A stretch of DNA of 64,000 bases from Lachnospiraceae bacterium (GCA_902363825.1 CABJBK010000014.1:1-64000), one strand, 5' to 3'; shown: positions 1-11,943, numbered from the stretch's first letter. A program made the numbers and translations. Notes: a model not told the origin generated them from the letters alone.

Positions 1-72
<72 letters not shown>

Positions 73-285
73 AAAAGTTGATTCTTTCAGAATTTAGCTT
101 GGCTAAATTTCCGTATCCAGTCCCGAAGGACCGTTACTGTTTTTGGGCGCGTCTTCTTTTGAAAACGCTGCGATTCTGCATTTGAATCGCGTTCTTTGAA
201 TTATTCTCTTACGAATCTTTCAAGGTTATTTCACTGTTCAGTTTTCAATGTCCTTTTATTTGTTGTTCTCAGCGACAACTTCTAT

Positions 286-314
286 ATCCTATCACAGGTT
301 TTTCTCATCGTCAA
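286..314 (-). promoter_or_regulatory. Probable rRNA operon promoter (sigma-A type)
   Basis: On the minus strand TTGACG (314-309) and TAGGAT (291-286) are separated by exactly 17 bases. This lies about 210 bases upstream of the 16S 5' end, and the space between is AT-rich leader sequence with no open frame worth calling. It sits downstream of the tRNA-Ser, so the rRNA operon has its own start. Confidence 0.75.
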
Positions 315-357
315 GAACTTTTTTGAAATAATTTTCATTTTCTTTTCATACATTAAG

Positions 358-445
358 CGGAGAAAGAGGGATTTGAACCCTCGCGCCGGTTACCCGACCT
401 ACACCCTTAGCAGGGGCGCCTCTTCAGCCTCTTGAGTATTTCTCC
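358..445 (-). tRNA. tRNA-Ser (anticodon GCU)
   Basis: The reverse complement folds as a class II tRNA of 88 bases. The acceptor stem GGAGAAA pairs with TTTCTCC, the anticodon loop is CTGCTAA with anticodon GCT, there is a long variable arm, and the T loop is TTCAAAT. The discriminator base is G and the 3' CCA is not encoded. It lies upstream of the rRNA promoter on the same strand. Confidence 0.95.
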
Positions 446-546
446 TGAACATATGAATTACTATGAAATTATCCTGCGTCTTTGTGACGCATAGATTATA
501 TTACTAAATAATTTTCCTTTTGTCAATCACTTATTTTATTTTTTCT

Positions 547-1101
547 CTATTTTTCCTGCGCCCACTCTAATATTGCGGTTTCATAGAGGTTATTTCCCTC
601 GGAATCGACTACCACGATAACCGGAAAATTCTCCACTTCCAGTTTACGGATTGCCTCTGCTCCAAGATCATCGTAGCAGACAACCTCTGATTTTGTGATA
701 CATTTGGAAAGCAGGGCACCGGCACCACCCACTGCGGCAAAGTAGACCGCGTGATTGCGCACAACTGCTTCGATGACTTCTTTTGTTCTTTTTCCTTTTC
801 CGATCATTGCCTTTTCCCCGAGATCGAGCAGTCTCGGAGCGTACTTATCCATACGGCTGGCTGTGGTCGGACCCGCAGAACCGATCGGCCGTCCCTCTCT
901 TGCAGGTGAAGGTCCCATATAATAGATCGTTGCGTCTTTGATCGGGATCGGAAGTTCTTTGCCCGCATCCAAGACTTCCATCATACGTTTATGCGCCGCA
1001 TCTCTCGCCACATAGATGGTTCCCGTAATATATACATAGTCACCCGCGTGCAGATCTGCTGTTATCTGTTCTGTGATCGGTGTTTTGATATGCTTATCCA
1101 T
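547..1101 (-). CDS. Class I fumarate hydratase, beta subunit
   Basis: A 184-residue protein of the Fe-S hydro-lyase beta family (fumarase/tartrate dehydratase C-terminal part), which with the alpha subunit converts fumarate and malate in the cytoplasm. It contains the family signature GPTTASRMD near residues 88-96 and the conserved GGAGALL stretch. The open frame extends much further upstream, but that part is a shadow of the alpha gene. The start at 1101 is chosen because it has an AGGAGGGAG ribosome site just upstream and begins MDKHIKTP. It is 23 bases downstream of the alpha gene, so the two form an operon. No gene symbol is given because split class I enzymes are named inconsistently. 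Confidence 0.93.
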   Translation of the reverse strand: MDKHIKTPITEQITADLHAGDYVYITGTIYVARDAAHKRMMEVLDAGKELPIPIKDATIYYMGPSPAREGRPIGSAGPTTASRMDKYAPRLLDLGEKAMIGKGKRTKEVIEAVVRNHAVYFAAVGGAGALLSKCITKSEVVCYDDLGAEAIRKLEVENFPVIVVVDSEGNNLYETAILEWAQEK

Positions 1102-1124
1102 CTTTTTTCTCCCTCCTGCCGATT

Positions 1125-1970
1125 CTAAAGTTCCCGCACGATATGGCGGTTTACATGGCAGCAGATATTGACTGCTACCGGAAGACCGGCAATATGAGTC
1201 GGATATGTGTTGATATTTACAGCAAGTGCGGTCGTTGTTCCGCCAAGTCCTCCCGGTCCGATGCCGAGACGGTTGATCTTTTCTAACATTTCCTCTTCGA
1301 GATCTTTTACATAATCTATTTTGGAATGTTCGTTTACATTTCTCGTCAGTGCCTTTTTTGCGAGCAGCGCACATTTCTCAAAGGTTCCTCCGATTCCTAC
1401 ACCAACGATCATCGGCGGACAGGCATTCGGTCCGGCATCTCTTACTGCTGTAAGGATTGCCTCTTTTACTCCTTCGATTCCATCTGCCGGTTTTAACATG
1501 AAGATCCTGCTCATATTTTCGCTTCCGAATCCCTTCGGCGCAACCGTGATTTTTACTTTATCACCCGGGACAATGGAATAGTGTACGATTGCCGGCGTAT
1601 TGTCTTTGGTATTTTCGCGGAGGATCGGATCTTTTACCACTGATTTTCTGAGATATCCCTCCGTATATCCCTGGCGCACGCCCTCATTGATCGCGTCCTC
1701 TAAATTTTCCCCTTCAAAATGGACATCCTGTCCGATTTCCATAAAGATGACAGCCATACCGGTATCCTGGCAGATTGGGATCACTTCTTTATCCGCTATC
1801 TCAAGATTCTCTTCGAGCTGTCCTAAAATTTTTTTTCCAAGTGGCGATTTTTCCGTGGACTCCGCATTTTTCAACGCGTCCTCCATATCGGACGACAGGT
1901 AATGATTGGCGTGGATGCACATTTCTTTGATGTTTGACGTAATCTGTGCTGTGTCTATCGTTCTTATCAT
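1125..1970 (-). CDS. Class I fumarate hydratase, alpha subunit
   Basis: A 281-residue Fe-S hydro-lyase alpha subunit, the N-terminal half of single-chain class I fumarases. Cysteines expected to hold the 4Fe-4S cluster are visible in ICQDTG (about residue 67), NACPP (about 187) and EKCALL, with the VGVGIGGT loop between the last two. Start ATG at 1970 overlaps the last four bases of the upstream membrane-protein gene, pointing to translational coupling. L-tartrate dehydratase subunits are similar, but fumarase is the usual role in this family of anaerobes. Confidence 0.93.
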   Translation of the reverse strand: MIRTIDTAQITSNIKEMCIHANHYLSSDMEDALKNAESTEKSPLGKKILGQLEENLEIADKEVIPICQDTGMAVIFMEIGQDVHFEGENLEDAINEGVRQGYTEGYLRKSVVKDPILRENTKDNTPAIVHYSIVPGDKVKITVAPKGFGSENMSRIFMLKPADGIEGVKEAILTAVRDAGPNACPPMIVGVGIGGTFEKCALLAKKALTRNVNEHSKIDYVKDLEEEMLEKINRLGIGPGGLGGTTTALAVNINTYPTHIAGLPVAVNICCHVNRHIVREL

Positions 1971-2866
1971 GCTTCTTTGTCCTTTCTGAATTTTTTCATT
2001 TTTTCCCTGAGTGATTTCAGATGTATGTTTTTCATGGTTGCGAGTATCTCATTGTTTTCTCTCGACTTCATATCCGGAAAGGCCTTCAACAGACGCTCGA
2101 AGCCATATTTTTTCTCTTCCAGCAGCCGTTTATATTCCTGATTCAGATTTTCGATCTGACCTTTCAGTTCATCTACATTTTCATTTAAGATCAGCTTTTT
2201 GTCTTCGATCTCATTTAACAAATCTTCGTGGTCTTCTTCAAATTTTTCTTTTTTCTCCAGCGCATCCGTCACGTTTTCATAGATATTTTCTCCGATCTGA
2301 TCGGATATCACATGTATCTTTTTCGATATTTCATTGATCGCAGCAAGCCGCTTATTGAATTTCAAGATCGTTGCTACCGATACGCAGCAATCGGTGACAA
2401 ATACGCATAAAATCAGCACAAGTAATACGATTCCCGGTGTTTTTGGAAGATATCGTATGAATGCATAAATAATCGGGTGAATGATGAGCATAATAAAGGT
2501 ACACGCAAATCCCCAGAAAATTGAAAATTTGAGGCAGACATACCCCATGATATTGCATGGCTTATTGGAATAATCCCACCATTTGTTGTGAAACACTTTT
2601 TCTAAGATAAAACCTGTCAAAAATTCCAAGATGGACGTAAGAAAAAAGGAACCCACATATAGCAGGAGCAGATTTCTTTTGAGCGGCGTCAGTATAACAA
2701 TGACCGTAAGCACACCGATCCCATAGATCGGACAATACGGACCGTTTAAAAATCCGCGGTTTACAAATATTCCCCGATCCATTGCCGCATAGGAAACCTC
2801 GGAGCACCAGCCAATAAATGCGTAAATAATAAAAATCCACAATACTTCATATAATGTTGTTGGCAT
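1967..2866 (-). CDS. CmpB-type membrane protein with C-terminal coiled coil
   Basis: A 299-residue protein resembling the 'putative ABC-transporter type IV' (CmpB) family common in Clostridia. The first about 170 residues carry four or five hydrophobic segments and the conserved N-terminal pattern GWCSEV...NRGFLNGPYCPIYG, with W-W-DYS in the middle. From about residue 190 to 290 the chain is charged and heptad-like, so probably a cytoplasmic coiled coil. Despite the family name there is no ABC motif and transport is unproven. It is the first gene of a three-gene unit with the fumarase subunits, overlapping the alpha gene by four bases. Confidence 0.75.
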   Translation of the reverse strand: MPTTLYEVLWIFIIYAFIGWCSEVSYAAMDRGIFVNRGFLNGPYCPIYGIGVLTVIVILTPLKRNLLLLYVGSFFLTSILEFLTGFILEKVFHNKWWDYSNKPCNIMGYVCLKFSIFWGFACTFIMLIIHPIIYAFIRYLPKTPGIVLLVLILCVFVTDCCVSVATILKFNKRLAAINEISKKIHVISDQIGENIYENVTDALEKKEKFEEDHEDLLNEIEDKKLILNENVDELKGQIENLNQEYKRLLEEKKYGFERLLKAFPDMKSRENNEILATMKNIHLKSLREKMKKFRKDKEA

Positions 2867-2916
2867 TTTATTTTCTCCCCTAATTTCAAGATAAATTTTT
2901 TCATTTATTTTGAAAT

Positions 2917-2942
2917 CGACAGCCTGCGGGCACAGGCTGTCG
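2917..2942 (-). terminator. Hairpin downstream of gyrA
   Basis: Perfect ten-base inverted repeat, CGACAGCCTG and CAGGCTGTCG, with a six-base loop between gyrA and the CmpB-type gene. The better T-run is on the plus-strand side, so it is only a moderate terminator for gyrA itself. Confidence 0.6.
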
Positions 2943-2955
2943 GATTTTTAAGTTT

Positions 2956-5460
2956 TTATTTTTCGTTTTCAGATTCTGCTTCTTCGGTGTCTTCTGTTTC
3001 TTCCTGCGTGGTAAGGGATTTATCCTCTCTTACTTTCGCAATGCTGGCAACCGTGATGTCATCATCCATATTGATCAGCTTCACACCGGAGGTAACTCTT
3101 CCAAGCAGTGAAATGTCCTCCACTTTCATACGGATAATGATTCCCTCGGTTGTGATGAGCATGATCTCGCTGTCCTGGTTGACCGCCTTGATACCGATGA
3201 TATTTCCGGTTTTTTCGGTGATCTTGTAGCACTTCACACCTTTTCCACCACGGTTCTGCGGTGTAAATTCGGTCATAAGTGTTGCCTTGCCAAGACCTTT
3301 TTCGGAAACGATAAGAAGCGCGTCTCCCTGCGTGTTCATCTGCATGCCGACTACTTCGTCGCCGTCCGTCAGATTCATACCGATAACACCCATGGATGTT
3401 CTTCCGGTACTTCTGACATCCGTCTCATGGAACCGGATACACTGTCCGAATTTGGTAACTAAAATGATATCTTTGTTGTTATCTGTTTTCTTGACCTCGA
3501 TCAGCTGGTCGTCATCGCGAAGATTGATCGCCGCAAGTCCGGTCTTTCTGACATTTGCGTAATCGGTGATCGGTGTCTTTTTGACAATACCGTTTTTCGT
3601 TGCCATAAACAGGTAATTTCCCTCTTTGTACTCACGGATCGGGATAACTGCCGTGATCTTTTCATCCGGCTGCAGCTGTAAAAGATTGATGATCGCCGTT
3701 CCTCTTGCGGTTCTTCCCGCTTCCGGAATCTCATAGGCTTTCATACGGTATACTTTTCCCATGTTGGTGAAGAACATCAGGTAGTGGTGGGAGGTCGTCA
3801 TCAGAAGTTCCTCGATGTAATCGTCCTCGATTGTCTCCATACCCTTGATTCCTTTGCCGCCACGGTGCTGGCTGCGGAAATTGTCCACGCTCATACGCTT
3901 GATATAACCGAGTTTTGTCATTGTGATCACGGTATTGGTCACCGGAATCAGATCCTCCATGGAAATATCATATTCATCATATCCGATGGATGTTCTGCGG
4001 TCATCCCCGTATTTTTCAGCGATCGCAAGGATTTCTTCCCGGATCACGCCGAGCAGTTTTTTCTTGTCCGCAAGGATTGCCTTTAATTCCTCGATCTTTG
4101 CCATAAGATCTGCATACTCGGTCTCGATCTTCTCTCTTTCCAGACCGGTCAGCGCACGCAGACGCATATCTACGATCGCCTGTGCCTGTGCATCGGATAA
4201 CGCAAAACGCTCGATCAAACGGTCTTTTGCTTCCTGCGCGTTCTTGCTGGAACGGATGATGTTGATCACTTCGTCGATATTATCAAGTGCGATCAGTAAT
4301 CCCTTTAAGATATGGGCTCTTTCTTCTGCTTTGTTTAAGTCGTATTTGGTACGTCTGGTTACGACTTCTTCCTGATGCAGCAGATAATAATTCAACATTT
4401 CGCCAAGATTTAATACCTTCGGCTCGTTATTTACCAGCGCAAGCATGGTCACACCAAAGGTATCCTGCAGCTGTGTATGTTTAAATAAAAGATTTAATAC
4501 CACGTTCGGATTTGCGTCACGGCGCAGTTCGATACATACACGCATACCCTGACGATCCGACTCATCACGCAGATCCGTGATCCCGTCAATCTTTTTGTCT
4601 TTGACAAGCTCCGCTATTTTTTCGATCAGTCTTGCCTTGTTTACCATGTACGGAAGCTCCGTTACTACGATACGGTTCTTTCCGTTTTGCATCGGCTCGA
4701 TATTGGTCACCGCGCGGACACGCACTTTTCCACGGCCGGTGCGGTATGCTTCGTTGATTCCTGTAGTTCCGAGGATCATGCCTCCGGTCGGGAAATCCGG
4801 TCCTTTTACGATCTCGAGCAGTTCCTCAATATCGGTGCCGCGGTCCTCTTTTACCTGGTTATCGATGATCTTTACCACGGCATTTATGACTTCGCGCAGA
4901 TTATGCGGCGGTATGTTGGTTGCCATACCTACGGCGATACCTGTTGTTCCGTTTACCAAAAGATTCGGAAAGCGCGCCGGAAGTACGACCGGCTCTTTCT
5001 CCGTCTCATCAAAGTTTGGCATGAAATCCACGGTATCTTTGTTGATGTCCGCAAGCATTTCCATGGAGATCTTACTCAAACGCGCTTCTGTGTATCGCAT
5101 GGCAGCGGCTCCATCGCCATCAACAGAACCAAAGTTTCCATGACCGTCTACAAGCGGATATCTCGTAGACCAGTCCTGTGCCATATTTACAAGTGCTCCG
5201 TAAATAGAGCTGTCACCGTGCGGGTGATATTTACCCATGGTATCACCGACAATACGGGCGCATTTTCGATGCGGCTTATCCGGACCGTTGTTCAATTCTA
5301 TCATGGAATACAGCACTCTTCGCTGTACCGGCTTCAAACCATCTCTTACATCCGGCAGCGCGCGGGACGCGATAACGCTCATGGCGTAATCAATGTAAGA
5401 GGATTCCATTGTTTTCTTTAAGTCAACCTCATGAATCTGATCAAAAACTTTATCATCCAT
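2956..5460 (-). CDS. gyrA: DNA gyrase subunit A
   Basis: An 834-residue type IIA topoisomerase breakage-reunion subunit. The active-site tyrosine is Tyr123 in MRYTEARL and the quinolone region reads [10 protein letters not shown] (residues 79-88). The C-terminal beta-pinwheel shows the GyrA-box QRGGKG (near [10 protein letters not shown]), and the tail is acidic. The length fits GyrA rather than ParC. It lies 13 bases downstream of gyrB on the same strand. Residue 88, equivalent to E. coli Asp87, is glycine, which may be the natural state in this lineage. Confidence 0.98.
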   Translation of the reverse strand: MDDKVFDQIHEVDLKKTMESSYIDYAMSVIASRALPDVRDGLKPVQRRVLYSMIELNNGPDKPHRKCARIVGDTMGKYHPHGDSSIYGALVNMAQDWSTRYPLVDGHGNFGSVDGDGAAAMRYTEARLSKISMEMLADINKDTVDFMPNFDETEKEPVVLPARFPNLLVNGTTGIAVGMATNIPPHNLREVINAVVKIIDNQVKEDRGTDIEELLEIVKGPDFPTGGMILGTTGINEAYRTGRGKVRVRAVTNIEPMQNGKNRIVVTELPYMVNKARLIEKIAELVKDKKIDGITDLRDESDRQGMRVCIELRRDANPNVVLNLLFKHTQLQDTFGVTMLALVNNEPKVLNLGEMLNYYLLHQEEVVTRRTKYDLNKAEERAHILKGLLIALDNIDEVINIIRSSKNAQEAKDRLIERFALSDAQAQAIVDMRLRALTGLEREKIETEYADLMAKIEELKAILADKKKLLGVIREEILAIAEKYGDDRRTSIGYDEYDISMEDLIPVTNTVITMTKLGYIKRMSVDNFRSQHRGGKGIKGMETIEDDYIEELLMTTSHHYLMFFTNMGKVYRMKAYEIPEAGRTARGTAIINLLQLQPDEKITAVIPIREYKEGNYLFMATKNGIVKKTPITDYANVRKTGLAAINLRDDDQLIEVKKTDNNKDIILVTKFGQCIRFHETDVRSTGRTSMGVIGMNLTDGDEVVGMQMNTQGDALLIVSEKGLGKATLMTEFTPQNRGGKGVKCYKITEKTGNIIGIKAVNQDSEIMLITTEGIIIRMKVEDISLLGRVTSGVKLINMDDDITVASIAKVREDKSLTTQEETEDTEEAESENEK

Positions 5461-5473
5461 TTACCCAAACCTC

Positions 5474-7405
<1,932 letters not shown>

Positions 7406-7419
7406 TCACGGAAACTACC

Positions 7420-8511
7420 CTACATTTCTGTTGTCTCACTTACATGTCCATCTATCACATGAAAAACTTTGTCTATCTGAAACCTGTTTCTTACAAATTC
7501 ATCCAGACCGGTACAGGTGATCATGGTCTGAATATCATGTATACTGTTTAATAAATAATTCTGTCTGTTGCTGTCAAGTTCGGACAATACATCATCCAGA
7601 AGAAGCACCGGCGTGTCATGGATCGTCTGACGCACCAGTTCGATCTCCGATAATTTTAGGGATAACGCGGATGTCCGCTGCTGTCCCTGAGAACCGAATT
7701 TGCGGATGTCCACCCCGCGGATAAAAAACGATATGTCATCTCTGTGCGGTCCCACGGAGGTCTGCGCATATTTTCTGTCCTTTTCCCGGACACGGTTTAA
7801 CTCATCTTCCAAAAATTCAGCGTCTATGTTTGGTTCATACCGAAGAACCAGTTCTTCTCTTTTTCCGGAAATATTTCTATGTATCCCTGTTACGATCTCA
7901 CTTAATTCTTCGACAAACTGTCTTCTCCGCCGGATCAGCCTTTTGCCATATTCTACCAACTGCATGTCCCAGACCGGAAGCGTCTCCATCAGCTGCGGCT
8001 GGTGCTGCATATCCTTTAACAGCCGGTTACGCTGCATCAGGATTTTGTTGTATCTGGTCAGATCGGACAAATAGATTTTGTCCAACTGACAGATCTCGGC
8101 ATCCAGAAATCTTCTCCGCTCGGAAGGGCCGTTTTTTATGATATTTAAATCCTCCGGCGAAAAAAAGACCATATTCAGGATCCCGAATAATTCACTCGCC
8201 TTTTTGATCGGCACTTTATTGATTGCAATGCCCTTGCTGCGGTTTTTTTTCAGATGAATATCCAGCTGATATTCTTTTCCCTGCTTCTCCACGATCGTGC
8301 GGATATGGGATTCATCCTCTCCAAACCGTATCATGTCCTTATCGCGGCTGCCCTTGTGGGATTTAGTCGTCCCGCTGACATAAGCAGCCTCAAGGATATT
8401 GGTCTTCCCCTGGGCATTATCACCAAACAAAATATTAGTTCCACTATCAAATTTCAGATCCAGATCTTCGTAATTACGAAAATTCTTTAATTCAATAGAT
8501 TTTAAGATCAT
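7420..8511 (-). CDS. recF: DNA replication and repair protein RecF
   Basis: A 363-residue SMC-like ATPase that loads RecA at gaps through RecOR. It has Walker A GDNAQGKTN (about residues 30-38), an ABC-type signature region (FGSQGQQRTSALSLKLSE) and Walker B VLLLDDVLSELD. The start at 8511 overlaps the end of the S4-domain gene by four bases, so the two are translationally coupled. It belongs to the dnaN-yaaA-recF-gyrB-gyrA run. Confidence 0.97.
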   Translation of the reverse strand: MILKSIELKNFRNYEDLDLKFDSGTNILFGDNAQGKTNILEAAYVSGTTKSHKGSRDKDMIRFGEDESHIRTIVEKQGKEYQLDIHLKKNRSKGIAINKVPIKKASELFGILNMVFFSPEDLNIIKNGPSERRRFLDAEICQLDKIYLSDLTRYNKILMQRNRLLKDMQHQPQLMETLPVWDMQLVEYGKRLIRRRRQFVEELSEIVTGIHRNISGKREELVLRYEPNIDAEFLEDELNRVREKDRKYAQTSVGPHRDDISFFIRGVDIRKFGSQGQQRTSALSLKLSEIELVRQTIHDTPVLLLDDVLSELDSNRQNYLLNSIHDIQTMITCTGLDEFVRNRFQIDKVFHVIDGHVSETTEM

Positions 8512-8717
8512 CCTACAATCTTTATCATTTCTCCATCAAAAGAAACGATATCTCCATCATGAAGTTTCTTTCCTCTGCGGCATTCCACTTCACCGTTTAC
8601 CTCAACCTGTCCTTCGGTGATCACGATCTTTGCTTCCACACCGGATCCAACCATGCCGGCAAGCTTCATTGCCTGTCCAAGTTTTATAAATTCATCTTTT
8701 ATCTTTACTTCTTTCAT
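8508..8717 (-). CDS. yaaA: S4-domain RNA-binding protein (YaaA type)
   Basis: A 69-residue protein that is essentially one S4 RNA-binding domain: IKLGQAMKLAGMVGSG, VNGEVECRRGKKL and a final GDIVSFDG. Small proteins of this kind lie between dnaN and recF in most Firmicutes; their exact RNA target is uncertain. It starts 13 bases after dnaN and overlaps recF by four bases, so it is part of the operon. Confidence 0.93.
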   Translation of the reverse strand: MKEVKIKDEFIKLGQAMKLAGMVGSGVEAKIVITEGQVEVNGEVECRRGKKLHDGDIVSFDGEMIKIVG

Positions 8718-8730
8718 TTTTTACCCATCC

Positions 8731-9843
8731 TTAATTTGCCGCAGCATTAAAATTTACCGGAAGAATCAGGTAAATATAGGTTTCATCGTCATCCTTGATA
8801 AAGCATGGCGCTTTCGGATTGACCATGTAAAGTGCCACTTCTTCATCATCGATCACGCGGAGCGCATCAATGAAAAATTTCGGGTTAAAGCCAATCAGGA
8901 TATCTTTTCCGTCTTTTTTGACATCAATCTCCTCATCCATGGAACCGATGAAAGAATTGATCTTTAACTGTACACTGTCATCCGTCACATTCATGATGAT
9001 CGGCTTTTTGTCACCTTCTTTTACAAGAAGTGTCGCACGGTCGATACAGTCAAGCAGCTCTCTTTTGTTGATCTTTACTTTTGTTTCATAATCCGAGGAA
9101 AGCATCTGCTCGATCTTGAAATATTCTCCCTCGATCAGGCGGGATACGACCGTTGTATTGTCAAATTCAAATACAATGTGATTTTCCGTGATATAAATAT
9201 CTACTTCAGAATCCGCGTTTCCAGGCAGGATCTTACTTACTTCCTGCAATGTTTTTCCGGGTACGACCACTTTTTTGTGCTCATAATTTTCTTTTAACTG
9301 GATCTTGCGGATGGAAATACGATGTCCGTCCAGGGAAACCACTTTCAGTTCATTTTCATTGATCTCAAACAATTCGCCGGTCATCAGCTTGTTGTTGTCA
9401 TTGTCCGCAATGGAAAAGATCGTCTGGCGGATCACTTCTTTTAAGGTGAACTGCGAAATATGAACGGATTCATTACGTTCAATAAATGGAATATAGGAGA
9501 AATCATCACCGGATTTTCCTACAATATTGAATTTCGCTTTTTCACAGGTGATCGTCGTTTTGAAATTACTGTCGGTTTCGATCGTTACATCGCTGTCCGG
9601 TAATTTGCGGACAATCTCGGAAAAGATCTTTGCGTCAAGCGCGATGATACCACGTTCTTCAATCTGACCTTCAATCTTGGTTTCGATTCCAAGTTCCATA
9701 TCATTCGCAGTCAGTTTTATCTCATTTGCAGAAGCATCAATTAAAATACATTCTAAGATAGCCATCGTCGTACGGGTCGGTACTGCTTTGGAAACAATAT
9801 TAACTCCGTAAAGTAAATTTTGTTTGGAACAGATTAATTTCAT
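8731..9843 (-). CDS. dnaN: DNA polymerase III beta subunit (sliding clamp)
   Basis: A 370-residue clamp protein, the usual length, with three repeated clamp folds. It starts MKLICSKQNLLYGVNIVSKAV and has the central GHRISIRK segment and the C-terminal YLILPVNFN. Start ATG at 9843 is preceded by AAGGAG. It holds the polymerase on DNA and recruits many repair proteins. Its upstream gap to dnaA contains the DnaA boxes. Confidence 0.98.
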   Translation of the reverse strand: MKLICSKQNLLYGVNIVSKAVPTRTTMAILECILIDASANEIKLTANDMELGIETKIEGQIEERGIIALDAKIFSEIVRKLPDSDVTIETDSNFKTTITCEKAKFNIVGKSGDDFSYIPFIERNESVHISQFTLKEVIRQTIFSIADNDNNKLMTGELFEINENELKVVSLDGHRISIRKIQLKENYEHKKVVVPGKTLQEVSKILPGNADSEVDIYITENHIVFEFDNTTVVSRLIEGEYFKIEQMLSSDYETKVKINKRELLDCIDRATLLVKEGDKKPIIMNVTDDSVQLKINSFIGSMDEEIDVKKDGKDILIGFNPKFFIDALRVIDDEEVALYMVNPKAPCFIKDDDETYIYLILPVNFNAAAN

Positions 9844-10136
9844 GATGTGTAAAACTCCTTCCTGGCATATAGATATAATTATAAAAGTAATTCAAAGTCT
9901 TATTCTTAGAGGTTGTTAATAAGTTAATAACTCCCGTAAGCACGATAGATTAAGGCTTTAAAGAAAAATGTAAAGGGCAAAACCATGTGAAAAGCATGCG
10001 GATGAAAACTGGATGGGATGTGAATAAGGATTTTTGCCACAGAGAGTAAAAATACACTTTTCACACCATATCCAATAGATTTACACACATTTTTGCCAAG
10101 TTATCCACAAAAATTGTGGATAACTACTCGAAATTG
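9844..10136. other. Probable replication origin (oriC), dnaN-dnaA gap
   Basis: This 293-base gap holds two perfect DnaA boxes in opposite orientation at 10101-10123 and an AT-rich run with repeated GTTAATAA near 9911-9937 that could unwind. A weaker box-like TTTGCCACA is near 10031. In Firmicutes the origin lies in the gaps flanking dnaA, and genes on the two sides diverge from here. The unwinding site itself cannot be fixed by eye. Confidence 0.75.
10101..10123. promoter_or_regulatory. Pair of perfect DnaA boxes
   Basis: TTATCCACA at 10101-10109 and its inverted copy TGTGGATAA at 10115-10123, five bases apart, lie 13 bases past the dnaA stop codon. Both match the consensus exactly. The short string CTACTC follows the second box, a place where DnaA-trio elements occur in other Firmicutes, but the resemblance is weak. 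Confidence 0.9.
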
Positions 10137-11489
10137 TTAATTAGGGTTGATTTTCTTCTTAATTGTGTCGATTAAACTGCGTGTTGCCTCAGTGGACTCG
10201 TATTCCTCACCGATTTTTTTGATACCATGAATAATGGTAGAGTGATCCCTTCCACCTAAAAGAGATCCGATACCATCCAAAGAAATATCTGTCATGTTTT
10301 TGCAGAGGTACATCGCAATCTGACGCGGCTTCGCAATTTCGCTGCTGCGGCTTTTGGATTTCATCTGCTCCGGCGTGATCTGAAAATGTTCGGACACAAC
10401 ATCGATGATAAGCTGTGGTGTCACTTCATTTTGTTTGTCCGGAGAGATGACGTTTTGCAGTTCGCGGACAGCAAGATCCATTGTGATCGGTGTATGTACC
10501 AGATTGGAAAATGCCATCAGCTTGTTGAGCGCGCCTTCCAGTTCACGGATATTGGATTTGATATTATTCGCGATGTAACTCAAAATATCGTCATCCAGTT
10601 CAAAATTGTCCGTTTCGGTTTTCCGGCGTAAGATCGCCATTCGTGTTTCGTAATCCGGAGAACCGATATCCGCAGTAAGTCCGCATTCAAAGCGGGAACG
10701 GATCCGTTCTTCCAGGGTTTCCATATCTTTTGGAGGCTTATCGGAAGATATGACGATCTGTTTGTCTGCCAGATAGAGCTCGTTAAAGGTATGGAAAAAT
10801 TCTTCCTGCGTACTTTCCTTTCCAATGATAAACTGAATATCATCGATCAGGAGAACATCGATGTTACGGTATTTTTCACGGAACTTTGTCATTGCCGTAT
10901 TGTTTCCGTTACGGATGGCATCGATCAGTTCATTCGTAAAACTCTCGGAAGAAACATATAAAATCTTGGCATCCGGTCGGTTTGCCTGAATGAAGTGGGC
11001 GATGGAATGCATCAGGTGCGTCTTTCCAAGTCCAACGCCTCCGTATAAAAACAGAGGATTGTATACTTCACCCGGAGATTCCGCCACCGCGAGGGAAGCG
11101 GCATGGGCCAGACGGTTGTTGTTGCCGACGACAAAAGTATCGAACGTATAATTCGGGTTTAAATTTGAAATATCGGTCGTACCGGAAGTCGGTGCGGGTT
11201 TCTTATTATAGGAAGATTTGATTTTTTTCTCCTGCTCTGGCAAAATAAAAGAAATATCATAGTCCTGTCCGGTCTGGTTCGCGACGGCGACTTTGATCGG
11301 AAGCGTATATTTCTTTTCAATGAAATCCCGTGCCATTTTTTCCAGAGGAACCAGGATGTATAGCTTGTCTCCCTGTACATCAGATACAGAAAGCGGTTTT
11401 AACCATGTGTTGAAGGATACTTCGGTAAGTTCATATTCTTCTTTTACTTCCTGTAAAATCTTATCCCATTTTTCTAAAATCTGTTCCAT
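10137..11489 (-). CDS. dnaA: Chromosomal replication initiator DnaA
   Basis: A 450-residue initiator with all four domains: N-terminal domain I (SFNTWLKPL), a linker, the AAA+ domain with Walker A GGVGLGKTHL and Walker B VLLIDDIQF, and the C-terminal DNA-binding domain with DHSTIIHGIKKI. The open frame could begin 24 codons earlier. The start MEQILEKW at 11489 is chosen because a GGAGATGGAA ribosome site precedes it and the length then matches the family. DnaA boxes on both sides suggest self-regulation. Confidence 0.97.
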   Translation of the reverse strand: MEQILEKWDKILQEVKEEYELTEVSFNTWLKPLSVSDVQGDKLYILVPLEKMARDFIEKKYTLPIKVAVANQTGQDYDISFILPEQEKKIKSSYNKKPAPTSGTTDISNLNPNYTFDTFVVGNNNRLAHAASLAVAESPGEVYNPLFLYGGVGLGKTHLMHSIAHFIQANRPDAKILYVSSESFTNELIDAIRNGNNTAMTKFREKYRNIDVLLIDDIQFIIGKESTQEEFFHTFNELYLADKQIVISSDKPPKDMETLEERIRSRFECGLTADIGSPDYETRMAILRRKTETDNFELDDDILSYIANNIKSNIRELEGALNKLMAFSNLVHTPITMDLAVRELQNVISPDKQNEVTPQLIIDVVSEHFQITPEQMKSKSRSSEIAKPRQIAMYLCKNMTDISLDGIGSLLGGRDHSTIIHGIKKIGEEYESTEATRSLIDTIKKKINPN

Positions 11490-11568
11490 GTTCCATCTCC
11501 ATTTTTTATGTATCTCAAGAAGTGCTATTTCGCCCCTGGATTGCAGAAAGCAAAATAACACACTTTCT

Positions 11569-11597
11569 ATAATAAACTAAAAGTGTCAAATAAGCAA
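11569..11597 (-). promoter_or_regulatory. Probable dnaA promoter
   Basis: On the minus strand TTGCTT (11597-11592) and TATTAT (11574-11569) are 17 bases apart, about 80 bases upstream of the dnaA start. A TTGACA is also nearby but too close to the -10. Confidence 0.5.
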
Positions 11598-11915
11598 TTG
11601 TTAATTCTTGATAAAAGATGGTATGAGACACGCAATGAAAGAACGGTACAGGGGATAAGGGAAATGTTTAAAATGTGGAATAGGGGCTTTCACGCTAATT
11701 TAAAGGTCAAACTGACGCGAACGGATGAAAAATGAAAAGCCCCGCAAACAGGATATAAACAGGGAAAAAAGTGGATATCCACAGCATGTCCACAAAAAGT
11801 ACAAAATGTAGATAAAATGGGTTTCTACCTTATATATATAGTGTTCATGTTGATATGTGGAAAGGTACCTTCCGGCCTTTTAAAATAAGGGACGTGAAAA
11901 AAAAGCAGGTTTTGC
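11598..11915. other. dnaA-rpmH gap with DnaA-box-like sites and a hairpin
   Basis: This non-coding stretch holds several near-matches to the DnaA box (ATATCCACA near 11775, ATGTCCACA near 11786, and an inverted TGTGGAAAG near 11855). It probably forms the second half of a bipartite origin. An inverted repeat, GGGGCTTTCA at 11683-11692 and TGAAAAGCCCC at 11733-11743, could form a long hairpin. No gene is seen. Confidence 0.55.
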
Positions 11916-11943
11916 TTGACTTTAGAGGGTTTTTTGATATAAT
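11916..11943 (+). promoter_or_regulatory. rpmH promoter
   Basis: TTGACT (11916-11921) and a perfect TATAAT (11938-11943) are 16 bases apart, 41 bases upstream of the rpmH start codon. Confidence 0.8.

Noticed and set aside
1125-1374. N-terminal extension of the fumarase beta frame to position 1374
   Set aside because: It overlaps the alpha subunit gene in another frame; the ATG at 1101 has a strong ribosome site and the usual beginning.
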